Assembly: GCA_017464765.1 (NCBI GenBank)
Contig: JAFTYK010000029.1
Coordinates: forward strand, 1-44,397
Origin: Ruminococcus sp.
Lineage (GTDB): Bacteria > Bacillota > Clostridia > Oscillospirales > Acutalibacteraceae
Direction: 5' to 3'
DNA: 44,397 bases
The notes under the pieces are model-generated. The model was not told the origin of the DNA and ran no database searches. It saw only the letters and a program-made list of their open reading frames with translations. Positions within the stretch are counted from its first letter, which is position 1, and every line of letters starts with the position of its first letter. Positions 8,662 to 17,780 of this stretch are shown here, one piece after another. Both the position numbers and the translations under genes were made by a program.

Positions 8662-10242
8662 ATGTCCGACGAATATAAAGATTTATTCTCTAGTGAAGAG
8701 AAAAACGAAAACAAAACTACCGGCAACGATCCTGTTGTTGGAGAGGTTAAAGTTGAAAACGAAGCTAAAACCACAACTGACAGCGAATACCACTACAAAG
8801 GAAACGGTGAGAAAGAGAATCTCTACTCGAATTCTTCATACACTTCGCCGTATTCAGGTAATGTGGGTGCAAATCAGACTGAGTACAACACAACTAAGCA
8901 AAACTACTCACAGTACAACTCATATCAGCCACAATATAATAGACAATATCAGAGTGCAAATCCCACACAGTATGGTTCAACAGGTGCAACTCCTTACGGC
9001 GGTGCTTACGGTAATCCTGCCGTTAATCCTTATGCTCACACCACTTCTAATGTTAAGCCTAAAAAAGAGAAAAAGGGCGTGTCTAAGGGCTTTGTAGCCT
9101 TGATGCTTGTTGTATGCATACTGCTTTCAACTAGCTTAGGATTTACGGGTGCTATGCTTTACACTAAGATGAAAGTTGCTGACGCTGAAATTTCTGATAA
9201 CGGTGCAATGATTATCAACAAAGTTGATATAGATGAGCAGACAGCCCAAAAGCTTTCTGATAAACCTACTTCACAGATTACTGAAGAGGTAGCCGACACG
9301 GTTGTTGAGATTACTACTGAGGTTATGTCTACAAACTCATTCTACGGTCAGTATATTTCACAGGGCGCAGGCTCGGGTGTTATTATTTCAAGCGATGGTT
9401 ATATTGTAACTAACAACCACGTTATCAATGGAGCTACTTCGATTACTGTAACACTGAGGGATAAGACTACTTACGAAGCTGAACTTGTCGGCACTGACAG
9501 CATTGTTGACGTAGCACTGCTTAAGATTGATGCTAAAAATCTAAAGGCTGCTACATTCGGTGATTCCGATAAATTAAAGGTTGGCGACAAAGCTGTAGCG
9601 ATTGGTAACCCACTAGGTCAGCTCGGCGGTACTGTAACTGATGGTATTATTTCAGCTCTTGACCGTGACGTTGTTATCGACGGCGAGACTATGAATTTAC
9701 TCCAGACTGACACAGCTATCAACCCTGGTAACTCAGGCGGTGGACTTTTCGATGGTCAAGGCGCATTAGTAGGCGTAGTTGTTGCAAAAAGTTCAGGTGA
9801 AGAAATCGAGGGCTTGGGTTTCGCTATTCCGATTAACGATGTTATCGATATTTTAGACGACCTGAAAGAACACGGCTATGTTCGTGGCAGAGTAGCCATG
9901 GGTGTACAGCTAATCGATTTAACTAACGAGATGTACGCTATGTATTACTATGGAAACGCTGAAGCAGGCTGTTACGTTTACTCTGTAGAATTTGACAGTG
10001 CTGCGTATAAGGCAGGTATTCAGCAGGGTGACAGAATCGTATCCGTTGATGGTAAGAAAATAAGCACTTCGTCAGAGGTAGAAGAAGCGCTTGAGGGCAA
10101 GAAAGTCGGCGACAAAGTGAAACTCGAACTCGAACGTGGCTCTAAAACTGCTACTATCGAGCTTGAACTCGGCGAATATATTCCTGAAAAGAACGCTCAG
10201 GTTCAGCAAAACCAAAACGACATTTTTAACCCATTCGGTTAA
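8662..10242 (+). CDS. HtrA/DegP-type membrane-anchored serine protease (trypsin + PDZ)
   Basis: This 526-residue protein has a cytoplasmic N-terminal region of about 140 residues, rich in Tyr, Asn, Gln, Ser and Thr. One membrane segment follows (residues ~144-167), then an extracytoplasmic trypsin-like domain. The catalytic triad is visible: His253 in TNNHVI, Asp283 in IVDVALL, Ser358 in NPGNSGG. A PDZ domain follows (about 400-510), including YVYSVEFDSAAYKAG. The family degrades misfolded secreted proteins. The start is ATG 8662, behind an AAGGAGG ribosome site; an in-frame upstream start would place that ribosome site inside the coding region. It is monocistronic, with its own promoter and terminator. 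The disordered, low-complexity N-terminus is unusually long but similar tails occur in Firmicute HtrA homologues. Confidence 0.93.
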   Translation: MSDEYKDLFSSEEKNENKTTGNDPVVGEVKVENEAKTTTDSEYHYKGNGEKENLYSNSSYTSPYSGNVGANQTEYNTTKQNYSQYNSYQPQYNRQYQSANPTQYGSTGATPYGGAYGNPAVNPYAHTTSNVKPKKEKKGVSKGFVALMLVVCILLSTSLGFTGAMLYTKMKVADAEISDNGAMIINKVDIDEQTAQKLSDKPTSQITEEVADTVVEITTEVMSTNSFYGQYISQGAGSGVIISSDGYIVTNNHVINGATSITVTLRDKTTYEAELVGTDSIVDVALLKIDAKNLKAATFGDSDKLKVGDKAVAIGNPLGQLGGTVTDGIISALDRDVVIDGETMNLLQTDTAINPGNSGGGLFDGQGALVGVVVAKSSGEEIEGLGFAIPINDVIDILDDLKEHGYVRGRVAMGVQLIDLTNEMYAMYYYGNAEAGCYVYSVEFDSAAYKAGIQQGDRIVSVDGKKISTSSEVEEALEGKKVGDKVKLELERGSKTATIELELGEYIPEKNAQVQQNQNDIFNPFG

Positions 10243-10266
10243 TGAGAAATTCCTAAATATATAAAG

Positions 10267-10298
10267 AAAAAGGGCGACACGTAAGTGCCGCCTTTTTT
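10267..10298. terminator. Bidirectional terminator between the HtrA-type gene and murC
   Basis: The stem pairs ggcgacac with gtgccgcc around a GTAA loop. It is preceded by an A-run and followed by TTTTTT, so it can act on both converging transcripts. Confidence 0.85.
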
Positions 10299-10310
10299 AT
10301 GTTAAGTAGG

Positions 10311-11684
10311 TTATTCTTCTTTGCTTAGTGCTTTTAAAATCATATTAGCGCACATATAAACGTTACCGCCACCCATTGTGAGGACTAAATCGCCTTCTTT
10401 TGCATTTTCGCAAATATACTTTGTGATGTCCTCGAAAGTATCGATACAAACTGAACCATCGACCTTTGCACCTAAATCTGTATTGTAAACACCGTAGGTG
10501 TTTGTTTCCCTAACGGGCAAGATTTCGGAAATGATAGCTTTGTCAGGGATTGAAAGAGCTTTGGCGAAATCGTCGAGTAACATTGCTGTACGTGAGAATG
10601 TGTGTGGCTGGAAAACTGCCCAAACGGTGTTAAAGCCCATATTCATAGCGGCGTTTAAAGTAGTTGTAAGCTCAGTTGGGTGATGAGCAAAGTCGTCAGC
10701 TACTGTGATGCCCTGTGGTTTACCTAAGATTTCAAAACGACGGTGAACGCCTGTGAATTTGTGGAGATTCTCTGCGATTTCCTTTGGAGTTGCACCGAGG
10801 TATGCAGCAGTTGCAGCAGCAGCGAGAGCATTGTAAATATTATGTGTACCCGGAACTACAAGCTCGATTTCGCATAGCTTTTCGCCTTTATGCATAAAAT
10901 CAAAGGTTGAGTAAGCACCCTGTGTTTTTAAGTTCTCAGCGTAATAGTCGTTGGTGTTATTAAAACCGAAAGTGACTTTTGGTAAATCAACGTCTTTTAC
11001 TGCATCAATAGTGTTTTCGTCGTCGCCGTTAATTACTAAAGCACCTGTAGTCTGCTTAGCGAATTTGTTGAAAGAACGTTTGATGTGGTCCAAATCCTTG
11101 AAGTAGTCAAGGTGGTCAGCGTCAACGTTTAAGATAATTGAAATGTACGGAGTAAGCTCCAAGAATGTGTCAACGTATTCACACGCTTCACAAACGATGA
11201 TGTCACTTTGACCAACGTAGGAGTTACCACCTAAGAACGGCAGTTTTCCGCCGATGATTGCTGACGGGTCAAAACCGCTTCCAATAAGAACCTGAGAGAG
11301 CATAGCTGTGGTTGAAGTCTTACCGTGGGTTCCTGAAACTGCGATTGAGCGGTTGTATCTGCGGGTTACTATGCCCAGCATAATAGAACGCTCAAGACAA
11401 GGGATACCCTTTCTCTTAGCTTCAACGAGTTCAGGATTATCTTTCTTTACAGCAGCTGTGTAAACAACTAATTCCTGGTCGGTGATGTTTTCTGCTTTGT
11501 GGCCCATAAAAACAGGAATACCGTAGCCTTTAATTCGCTCTAAAGTATCGCTTTCGTTGCAGTCGGAGCCTGTGAGGATAAAGCCTTCGCTGTGTAAAAT
11601 TTCAGCGAGCGGACACATACCCGAACCGCCGATTCCTATAAAGTGAAGTTTCTTAATATTATCAAGCAAGTTATCATAATTCAT
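10311..11684 (-). CDS. murC: UDP-N-acetylmuramate--L-alanine ligase (MurC)
   Basis: MurC adds L-Ala to UDP-MurNAc with ATP, the first peptide-stem step of peptidoglycan synthesis in the cytoplasm. The 457-residue length is standard. Visible motifs are the N-terminal nucleotide-binding loop FIGIGGSGM (residues 15-23), the ATP P-loop GTHGKTSTT (118-126), the central-domain Asn/His stretch near NVDADHLDYF, and the C-terminal ADDFAHHPTE and FQPHTFSRT segments typical of MurC. Its Cys and His arrangement and the HHPTE motif separate it from MurD/E/F. It is a single gene facing the HtrA-type gene. The start ATG has a GGGG ribosome site about 9 bases upstream. Confidence 0.97.
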   Translation of the reverse strand: MNYDNLLDNIKKLHFIGIGGSGMCPLAEILHSEGFILTGSDCNESDTLERIKGYGIPVFMGHKAENITDQELVVYTAAVKKDNPELVEAKRKGIPCLERSIMLGIVTRRYNRSIAVSGTHGKTSTTAMLSQVLIGSGFDPSAIIGGKLPFLGGNSYVGQSDIIVCEACEYVDTFLELTPYISIILNVDADHLDYFKDLDHIKRSFNKFAKQTTGALVINGDDENTIDAVKDVDLPKVTFGFNNTNDYYAENLKTQGAYSTFDFMHKGEKLCEIELVVPGTHNIYNALAAAATAAYLGATPKEIAENLHKFTGVHRRFEILGKPQGITVADDFAHHPTELTTTLNAAMNMGFNTVWAVFQPHTFSRTAMLLDDFAKALSIPDKAIISEILPVRETNTYGVYNTDLGAKVDGSVCIDTFEDITKYICENAKEGDLVLTMGGGNVYMCANMILKALSKEE

Positions 11685-11732
11685 AATCGTTGCCCCTTAC
11701 ACTATGTAAATTACATTAGTATTATAATTGCT

Positions 11733-11761
11733 TTTTTAGAAAAAATAAACATCTGTGTCAA
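11733..11761 (-). promoter_or_regulatory. Possible murC promoter
   Basis: On the minus strand a perfect TTGACA (11756-11761) is followed after 17 bases by TAAAAA (11733-11738). A TATAAT-like box also lies further downstream on the same strand, so the exact -10 is uncertain. Confidence 0.4.
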
Positions 11762-11864
11762 TTTTGTTACTACTTTTTTATTATATAGAAAAATAATCGC
11801 GGTTGTTACTGTATAATTTGAGTGTATTTATACTTTACTCACTATGTGAAAAAGGACTGATTTA

Positions 11865-13235
11865 GTGAATAAGAACGATATTATCAGATTAGAAATTGTG
11901 GATATGACTGCTGATGGTAGTGGTGTCGGAAAAGCTGAAGGAACGGTTGTTTTCGTGCCTGATACCGCCGTGGGTGATGTCTGTGATGTTAAGATACTGA
12001 AGGTTAAAAAGAATTTATGCTACGGAAAGATTGAGAGCATTGTTAATCCTAGCGGCGAAAGGGTAGACCCTGTGTGTGAAGTGTCATCTCGTTGCGGTGG
12101 CTGTGTTTATCGCCATATAAGTTACGAAGCTGAACTGAGTGTTAAGAGAAAGAAAGTGTTTGATGCGGTAACACGAATCGGCAAGGTTGACCCACAAAAG
12201 GTCAAAGATATCATCGGTGCGTATGAGTCGCATATTGACCGCTATAGAAACAAGGCGCAGATTCCTGTCGGTGTAAACAAAAACGGTGAGGTTGAGATGG
12301 GTTTTTATTCTCGCCACAGTCATAGAATTGCAGGTTGTGACGATTGTCTTTTGTCGCCTAAAATTTTCACACAGATTTCAGATACTTTTAAAGAGTTTGT
12401 CACAAAACACCCTTATCTTATTTATGACGAAGAAAAACACTCAGGTAAAATCCGTCATCTGTATTTGAGATATGGTGAAAAAACGGGTGAAGTGATGGTA
12501 TGTGTCGTAGTAAACGGCAGAAAATTTGACCATCAAGATGAGCTTTTTAATTCTATCATAGAAAAATACCCGCAGGTTGAAAGTATCGTAATCAATGTTA
12601 ATAAGGATAAAACCAATGTTATCTTAGGATATGAGAATATCGTGGTTTACGGCAAGGAAAGTATAAAAGACGTTCTCTGTGATTTAGAGTTCGAGCTTTC
12701 ACCACTTGCGTTTTATCAGGTGAACCGTACTCAGGCAGAGCGTCTTTACGAAAAAGCGAGAGAGTACGCAAGTCTTTCGGGGGACGAGGTGCTACTCGAC
12801 CTTTACTGCGGTACGGGTACGATAGGACTTTCGATGGCGAAAGACTGCAAAAGCCTTATCGGTGTCGAGATTATCGACAAAGCTATCGAAAACGCTAAGA
12901 AAAACGCTGAAAATAACGGTATTAAAAATGCTCGTTTTATCTGCGGTGACGCTACCAAAGCTGCTTTTGAGCTGAAAAAAGAGGGTATTACTCCCGACGT
13001 AATCGTAGTCGACCCACCGAGGAAAGGACTGACTCCTGAGCTTATAAATACAATAGTTGAAATGGCTCCAAAACGTGTTGTCTACGTTTCGTGCGACCCA
13101 GCGACTTTGGGACGAGATTTGAAACAGTTTGAAGAGTCTGAATATTCCGTAAAAGAAATAACACCTGTTGATTTGTTCCCACGCACCGCACATGTTGAAT
13201 CTGTATGCTGGCTTAGAAGAAGGGAGAATCGCTAG
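11865..13235 (+). CDS. 23S rRNA (uracil-5-)-methyltransferase, RlmD/RumA family
   Basis: This 456-residue enzyme would use S-adenosylmethionine to methylate a uracil C5 in 23S rRNA, or possibly tRNA as TrmA-like relatives do. Domain order is an N-terminal TRAM (residues ~1-60), then a [4Fe-4S] cluster set (Cys71, Cys77 and Cys80 plus a Cys near 158-161). The catalytic domain has the SAM loop LLDLYCGTGTIGLSMA, VVDPPRKGL, and the nucleophile in YVSCDPATLGRDL (about residue 414). The start is GTG 11865 behind AAAGGA. The last base of its TAG is the first base of the next gene's GTG, so the two are translationally coupled. Family is certain; the exact target base (1939-type or 747-type) cannot be decided here. 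Confidence 0.92.
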   Translation: MNKNDIIRLEIVDMTADGSGVGKAEGTVVFVPDTAVGDVCDVKILKVKKNLCYGKIESIVNPSGERVDPVCEVSSRCGGCVYRHISYEAELSVKRKKVFDAVTRIGKVDPQKVKDIIGAYESHIDRYRNKAQIPVGVNKNGEVEMGFYSRHSHRIAGCDDCLLSPKIFTQISDTFKEFVTKHPYLIYDEEKHSGKIRHLYLRYGEKTGEVMVCVVVNGRKFDHQDELFNSIIEKYPQVESIVINVNKDKTNVILGYENIVVYGKESIKDVLCDLEFELSPLAFYQVNRTQAERLYEKAREYASLSGDEVLLDLYCGTGTIGLSMAKDCKSLIGVEIIDKAIENAKKNAENNGIKNARFICGDATKAAFELKKEGITPDVIVVDPPRKGLTPELINTIVEMAPKRVVYVSCDPATLGRDLKQFEESEYSVKEITPVDLFPRTAHVESVCWLRRRENR

Positions 13236-14101
13236 TGGATATTAACTTTAACTATCTGATTTCTTCTTCTGATAGAATAGATGAAAGTTATGACATAAAG
13301 GGTAGACCCGACCCTGATAGTGCAAGCAAAAAGTTGTGCGATGACATAATCTTAGTGTATTTAACTGGTGGTGTAATAGCGGATAAAGGGCTTACTGTTG
13401 AGAATTTTGAGCAGCAGTATCAGTTTGACCACAAAAGCGATTGGAATCGACAGTGGGAAAACTACGAAAAGGTTAACAAAAATCCAAAGCCACGTGATAA
13501 GACTTTGCAACCACCTTTTTACACTATCAGGGTGAAAGAAGGAAAAGAGACGAAATGGCTTCTTTCAGCTGACTACATCGGACCATCGATTAACTGGGCT
13601 TTGAAAGAAGTTGAAAACGGAGTATTAAGTAATGATGATGTCATAGGTATTCTTAACACTTGTAGAACGATTGGTGGTCATATTGTGTGGCCTAGAGGGA
13701 GCTGTCTTGCACACAAAATCAATACTTCAAGAGGTGGCGAAAAAGCCGTTTTTGATAGAATTGATTGGACTTTATATTTAGTTAAGCTTTGCTATAAATA
13801 TGATTTTGATGTTTCTGCAATCAGTAAAATAATTTTAGAAACATACCAAAGAGAAGTTTATTGTAGAACTTATGGATTAATTCATGCGGTATGCGAAGTA
13901 GAGGATTGGTTTAAGGAGTTTGGGTCATTCGAAAATTTTTGTAATCAATTTATACTTAGAGGTTCGTTTGTTGACGAAAAATACGAAATTAAATGGTTTG
14001 CGAATCAATTACCTGTATTTCCTGAAGATTATAAACAATTCTTAATTAATAATACAGAGGCCGTAAACAAAAGAAATCAGAATATATGCTTGGCTGATTA
14101 A
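13235..14101 (+). CDS. DUF6994-like protein of unknown function
   Basis: This 288-residue soluble protein starts with GTG overlapping the stop of the rRNA methyltransferase gene by one base (TAGTG). No signal peptide or membrane segment is seen. The core stretch IGGHIVWPRG, then INTSRGGEKAVFDRIDWTLY, matches from memory the conserved block (GGH, INxxRG, DRxDxTL) of the DUF6994 family, whose function is unknown. A search with the protein would confirm this. The coupling suggests co-expression, but that does not imply a role in rRNA modification. The 3' half of the gene is more AT-rich than its neighbour, which may indicate separate acquisition. Confidence 0.7.
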   Translation: MDINFNYLISSSDRIDESYDIKGRPDPDSASKKLCDDIILVYLTGGVIADKGLTVENFEQQYQFDHKSDWNRQWENYEKVNKNPKPRDKTLQPPFYTIRVKEGKETKWLLSADYIGPSINWALKEVENGVLSNDDVIGILNTCRTIGGHIVWPRGSCLAHKINTSRGGEKAVFDRIDWTLYLVKLCYKYDFDVSAISKIILETYQREVYCRTYGLIHAVCEVEDWFKEFGSFENFCNQFILRGSFVDEKYEIKWFANQLPVFPEDYKQFLINNTEAVNKRNQNICLAD

Positions 14102-14162
14102 CGAAAATTAAAAATAACTCTGCACTTGTATGAGTTAAGATTTAAAAAGGTATAGGTGAATT

Positions 14163-14615
14163 ATGGATTATAAGATTATTAAAATAAGAGAAAATGCACA
14201 TCTGGTAGAAAAATGTGCTACATGGTTTAATCAAAAATGGGGGATACCTAAAGAAGCGTATCTTGATAGCATGAATGACTGCATAAAAAACGAGGGAGCT
14301 GTGCCACAGTGGTATGTTGCACTTGATGGTGAAAAAATCGTTGGCGGTTTGGGTGTTATCGAAAACGATTTTCATAACCGACCTGATTTAGCGCCTAACG
14401 TTTGTGCTGTTTATGTTGAAGAAGAGTACAGAAAACAGGGAATAGCAGGAGAGCTTTTAAACTACGTAGTCGAAGATATGAAATCTTTTTCTGTATCTCC
14501 GCTTTATCTTCTCACTGACCACACTGGCTTTTACGAGCGTTACGGTTGGGAATTTTTCTGCTATGCTTTAGGCGACGGCGAAGAAGAACAGTCGAGAATG
14601 TATATTCATAAGTAA
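14163..14615 (+). CDS. GNAT-family N-acetyltransferase
   Basis: This 150-residue protein shows the GNAT acetyl-CoA-binding region at residues ~78-98: AVYVEEEYRKQGIAGELLNY with the RKQGIA loop. The usual C-terminal pattern follows (LLTDHTGFYERYGWEF). Substrate is unknown. The ATG has an AGGTG ribosome site. The downstream ABC exporter genes follow after about 23 bases on the same strand, so co-transcription is possible. No functional link is implied by sequence. Confidence 0.85.
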   Translation: MDYKIIKIRENAHLVEKCATWFNQKWGIPKEAYLDSMNDCIKNEGAVPQWYVALDGEKIVGGLGVIENDFHNRPDLAPNVCAVYVEEEYRKQGIAGELLNYVVEDMKSFSVSPLYLLTDHTGFYERYGWEFFCYALGDGEEEQSRMYIHK

Positions 14616-14638
14616 TTTTAATTACGGAAGTGATTTTG

Positions 14639-16321
14639 TTGTATATTTTAAAAAATGCTTTGCGATGTATCAGTCGTTCTAAAGGCCGAAATGTGCTGAT
14701 AGGGATCATCGTGTTTGTTATTGCACTTTCTTCTTGTATCGGACTTTCTATTCGACAGGCTAGCGAAAACGCACGAGAAGAGACTATGAGTGGTCTTTCT
14801 ATTACGGCTACGCTGTCAGTAGATAGGCAGGCGATGATGGAAGAAATGGGTGGTATGAACAGAGGCGAAAATGGCGAGCCTCCTCAAAAACCCGACGGCG
14901 AGTTTGACCGCGATTCTTTCCGTGATATGATGGGCGAAATGCAAACGCTTTCACTTGACGAATATGAAACGTATGCTAAAGCTTCTACTGTAAAGGATTT
15001 TTACTACACAACTACCACCTACTTTAATGGTAGTGACAATTTCGAGGCTGTTAGCAATAGCTCAAGCGATGAGGGTGCTGATACTGAGAATACCCAAACA
15101 GAAACTCAAAATGCTGGTATGCAGTCTATTCCAAATGGAATGGGCGGTATGGATAATATGGGTGGCTTTGGCGGTAGAGGCGGTATGGGTTCAATGAATA
15201 TGGGCGACTTCACTGCTATTGGCTATTGATCAGATATCGCTATGACAGATTTTTCAGATGGAACAACCTCTATTGTAGAGGGAAAAGTTTTTACTGAGGG
15301 TACAGAAAAATTGGAGTGTATCATTTCTTCTGAACTTGCTACTTATAACGAACTGTCAGTTGGTGATGAAATTATACTTTCTAATCCGCAAAATGAGGAA
15401 GAAACATACTCTCTGAGTGTCGTTGGCATTTACAAAAAAGCGTCATCACAGGGTGATATGAGTTCACGTTTTGGTTTTACTATGAGTGACCCTGCAAATG
15501 AGATTTATTTAAGCTATAGCGCTTTAGATAGTATTGCTAAGAAAAGCGAAGAGAAGAATTCAGATGATACTTCTCTTTCTTTGAAAAACACTCTAAATGC
15601 TACATACACTTTTGCTGATGTAAAAGATTATGAAATATTTGAAGAAGAAGTTTACACGCTTGGACTTGACGAAAAATATACTGTTTCTTCTTCTGATATT
15701 ACAGCCTTCGAGAATAGTCTTGTACCACTTGAGACTTTAAGCACAACGGCTGGATATTTTCTCGTTGTAATTCTTTTGATCGGTGCAGTTATCTTGATTG
15801 TACTTAATATATTTAACGTAAGAGAGCGTAAGTACGAAATCGGAGTACTTACTGCTATGGGAATGAAAAAAGGCAAGGTAGCACTTCAGTTTATTGCTGA
15901 GATTTTTATCGTTACTATATGTGCGGTTATCATCGGAGTTATTGTCGGTGGTATATCGGCGGTGCCTGTCACAAATGCTTTGCTCGAAAACCAGAACTCA
16001 GCATCAACAATGCAGTCTCAACAGATAAAAGAGAATTTTGGCAGAGAAAGCAATATGGGTGGTATGACACCTCCTAATATGGGTGAAATTGCACCTGATG
16101 GTATGGGTGATAAAATGCCTGACAGCGGCTCGTTGATGGGAGGTTTCCCTGGTACTCAGGCGATGAGAAATTACGTCACAGAGGTTAATAGTGCGATGAG
16201 TTTTACGGTAGTACTGCAGATGCTACTTATAGCGCTTGGTCTGACACTTGTTTCGGGTGTGGTGTCTGCGCTTTTTGTAATGCGCTACGAACCGCTGAAG
16301 ATTCTTTCAAACAGGGATTAA
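14639..16321 (+). pseudogene. MacB/FtsX-type ABC exporter permease interrupted by one in-frame TGA
   Basis: The frame encodes about 560 residues: an N-terminal membrane segment (~22-42), a large extracytoplasmic domain, and three C-terminal membrane segments (FtsX fold, roughly residues 375-400, 425-450 and 520-545). A single TGA at 15227-15229 splits it. The frame is the same on both sides and the protein similarity reads straight through (TAIGY, stop, SDIAMTDFSDGT). The second half has no ribosome site before its first ATG at 15242, so independent translation looks unlikely. TGA ends other genes here, so recoding is not the default. The extracytoplasmic domain has two Met/Gly-rich stretches. 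The ATPase partner gene follows 12 bases later. I place the start at TTG 14639, eight bases after GGAAG; a GTG at 14630 is too close to it. A sequencing error, a recent nonsense mutation or readthrough are all possible. Confidence 0.8.
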
Positions 16322-16333
16322 GGAGGGGTTAGA

Positions 16334-16987
16334 TTGGCTTTATTATCACTTAGAAACATTGACTTTTCCTATGGAAAAACTCCTGTCTTAAAAGGTGTTA
16401 CGTTGGATTTTGAGGAAGGTAAAACCTACTGCATTGTCGGAAAATCAGGAGCAGGAAAAACAACGTTGCTCTCGATTTTGTCGGGTCTTGCTTCTCCTAC
16501 GGGCGGAGAAATTTTATATAATGGTGAGGATATCAAAAGTATAAATAAATATGAGTATCGCAGTAAGTATATAGGGGTTATTTTTCAAAGCTTTAACCTG
16601 ATTACAAAATTCACCGCACTTGAAAATGTTGTGCTGTCTATGGATATAGCATCTGTGAAAGGTAGCGTAAGAGACAAAAAGAATAAAGCACTTGAGCTTT
16701 TGAAATCAGTTGGTCTTGACGAAGATGAGGCTAACCGTAGAGTACTGAAACTCTCAGGCGGTCAGCAACAGCGTGTCGCTATTGCACGTGCGCTTTCGTA
16801 TGATGCTCAGATTATCTTAGCTGATGAGCCGACAGGAAACCTCGACGAAGAAACTCAAAAAGAGATTATGGATATCTTCAAAGAGCTTTCAAAACAAGGA
16901 AAATGTGTTATACTTGTCAGCCACTCTAAATCTGTGGCAGAGAGTTGTGACGTAAGATTTGAGCTGACACGTCTGGGCAAAAGATAA
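16334..16987 (+). CDS. ABC transporter ATP-binding protein (MacB/LolD type)
   Basis: This 217-residue ATPase has Walker A GKSGAGKTT (36-44), a Q-loop Gln in VIFQSFN (~85), the signature LSGGQQQRVAIARAL (140-154), Walker B IILADEP (160-166) with the exporter-type TGNLD, and the H-loop His in VSHS. It would power the FtsX-fold permease encoded just upstream. That family exports peptides or antimicrobials or acts mechanically on the envelope. The start is TTG 16334 after a strong AGGAGGGG ribosome site. The ATPase itself is intact even though the permease frame is interrupted, which favours a recent lesion or an error. Confidence 0.92.
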   Translation: MALLSLRNIDFSYGKTPVLKGVTLDFEEGKTYCIVGKSGAGKTTLLSILSGLASPTGGEILYNGEDIKSINKYEYRSKYIGVIFQSFNLITKFTALENVVLSMDIASVKGSVRDKKNKALELLKSVGLDEDEANRRVLKLSGGQQQRVAIARALSYDAQIILADEPTGNLDEETQKEIMDIFKELSKQGKCVILVSHSKSVAESCDVRFELTRLGKR

Positions 16988-17001
16988 TAGATGTTAACAA
17001 G

Positions 17002-17035
17002 AAAGGCTTCCCGTAATATTTTTACGGGAAGCCTT
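17002..17035. terminator. Bidirectional terminator between the ABC exporter and the GatD-like gene
   Basis: A long perfect stem (aaggcttcccgta paired with tacgggaagcctt) lies between convergent genes, with T-rich DNA on the plus-strand side. Confidence 0.8.
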
Positions 17036-17060
17036 AATTTGTTGCAAAAGTTTAAGCGGA

Positions 17061-17780
17061 TTAGCTTTTTATATCATCTGAAAGATTTGCTCTTTTATTC
17101 AGTTCATTAAAAGTTACTTCGTAGCTTAGCTGGTTGTATTTCAGTGAATCATCTGAAAGCTCTTTGTTGAGAATAAGCTCAGAGATATACAAAAGAAAAT
17201 GAGGATTCTTAACTAAAACAGGACCGATGAGATGTGTGCAGAACAAGTTTTTATATCGAACACCTTCGGTCTTAATAATATCTTTCTGACTGTTCTGATA
17301 CAAGACTTCAAACAAAGGAGACTCAACCGAGCTTATAACTCCGCGCTTGTTTCTGTAGCCCACAAGCGGAAGGCTAAGGTCATCAGCTTTAACGATAATA
17401 TCCTCAGAAACGCGATCACCTTCGACTACATCAAAATCGAGTAGTCCTAATCCATTGTGAACCTTGGTATTGTCTTTAATCGTTTTTCCAAGAATTTCGA
17501 AGGCGTTACCTGTAAACAACGCAACCTTGCCGCTGTCTACGTAATTTTTCAGTTGGTCGGAAAATCTTCTGAAATCTTCCAAAGCTACCTTTTGGTTTTT
17601 TTCTGTTGAAGAACCCATAAAAATAAAATCATATTGACTGAAATCAGCGTCTTCGCCTAAGCTGATTTTATCAACAGTACAGGAAACTTCGTTTGCTTGA
17701 GCGAGTCTTTTAATAGCTTCTACGTTAGCATAGTCGCCGTAAAGATTCAAAATATCATGGTATAAATGCAGTATTCTCAT
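17061..17780 (-). CDS. GatD-like class I glutamine amidotransferase lacking catalytic residues
   Basis: This 239-residue protein matches GatD, the glutaminase subunit of lipid II isoglutaminyl synthase (MurT/GatD). GatD supplies ammonia for amidating D-Glu of peptidoglycan. LNLYGDYANVEAI (residues 11-23), the GNAFEILGK segment (91-99) and YKNLFCTHLIGPVLVKN (176-192) align with S. aureus GatD as I recall it. The nucleophile Cys (in ICGGYQ) is Gly91 here, and the catalytic His (in TYLHGP) is Ile185; the equivalent of the Gln-binding Arg also appears changed. The glutaminase is therefore probably dead. The start is ATG 17780 with AAGGTG upstream; it shares one base with the murT-like stop (TAATG), so the two are coupled. 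Its role may be structural, or MurT may use free ammonia. Confidence 0.8.
   Translation of the reverse strand: MRILHLYHDILNLYGDYANVEAIKRLAQANEVSCTVDKISLGEDADFSQYDFIFMGSSTEKNQKVALEDFRRFSDQLKNYVDSGKVALFTGNAFEILGKTIKDNTKVHNGLGLLDFDVVEGDRVSEDIIVKADDLSLPLVGYRNKRGVISSVESPLFEVLYQNSQKDIIKTEGVRYKNLFCTHLIGPVLVKNPHFLLYISELILNKELSDDSLKYNQLSYEVTFNELNKRANLSDDIKS

Noticed and set aside
15227-15290. Selenocysteine readthrough of the TGA in the ABC permease gene
   Set aside because: No convincing bacterial SECIS stem-loop follows the TGA at the needed distance, and permeases of this type are not known selenoproteins.
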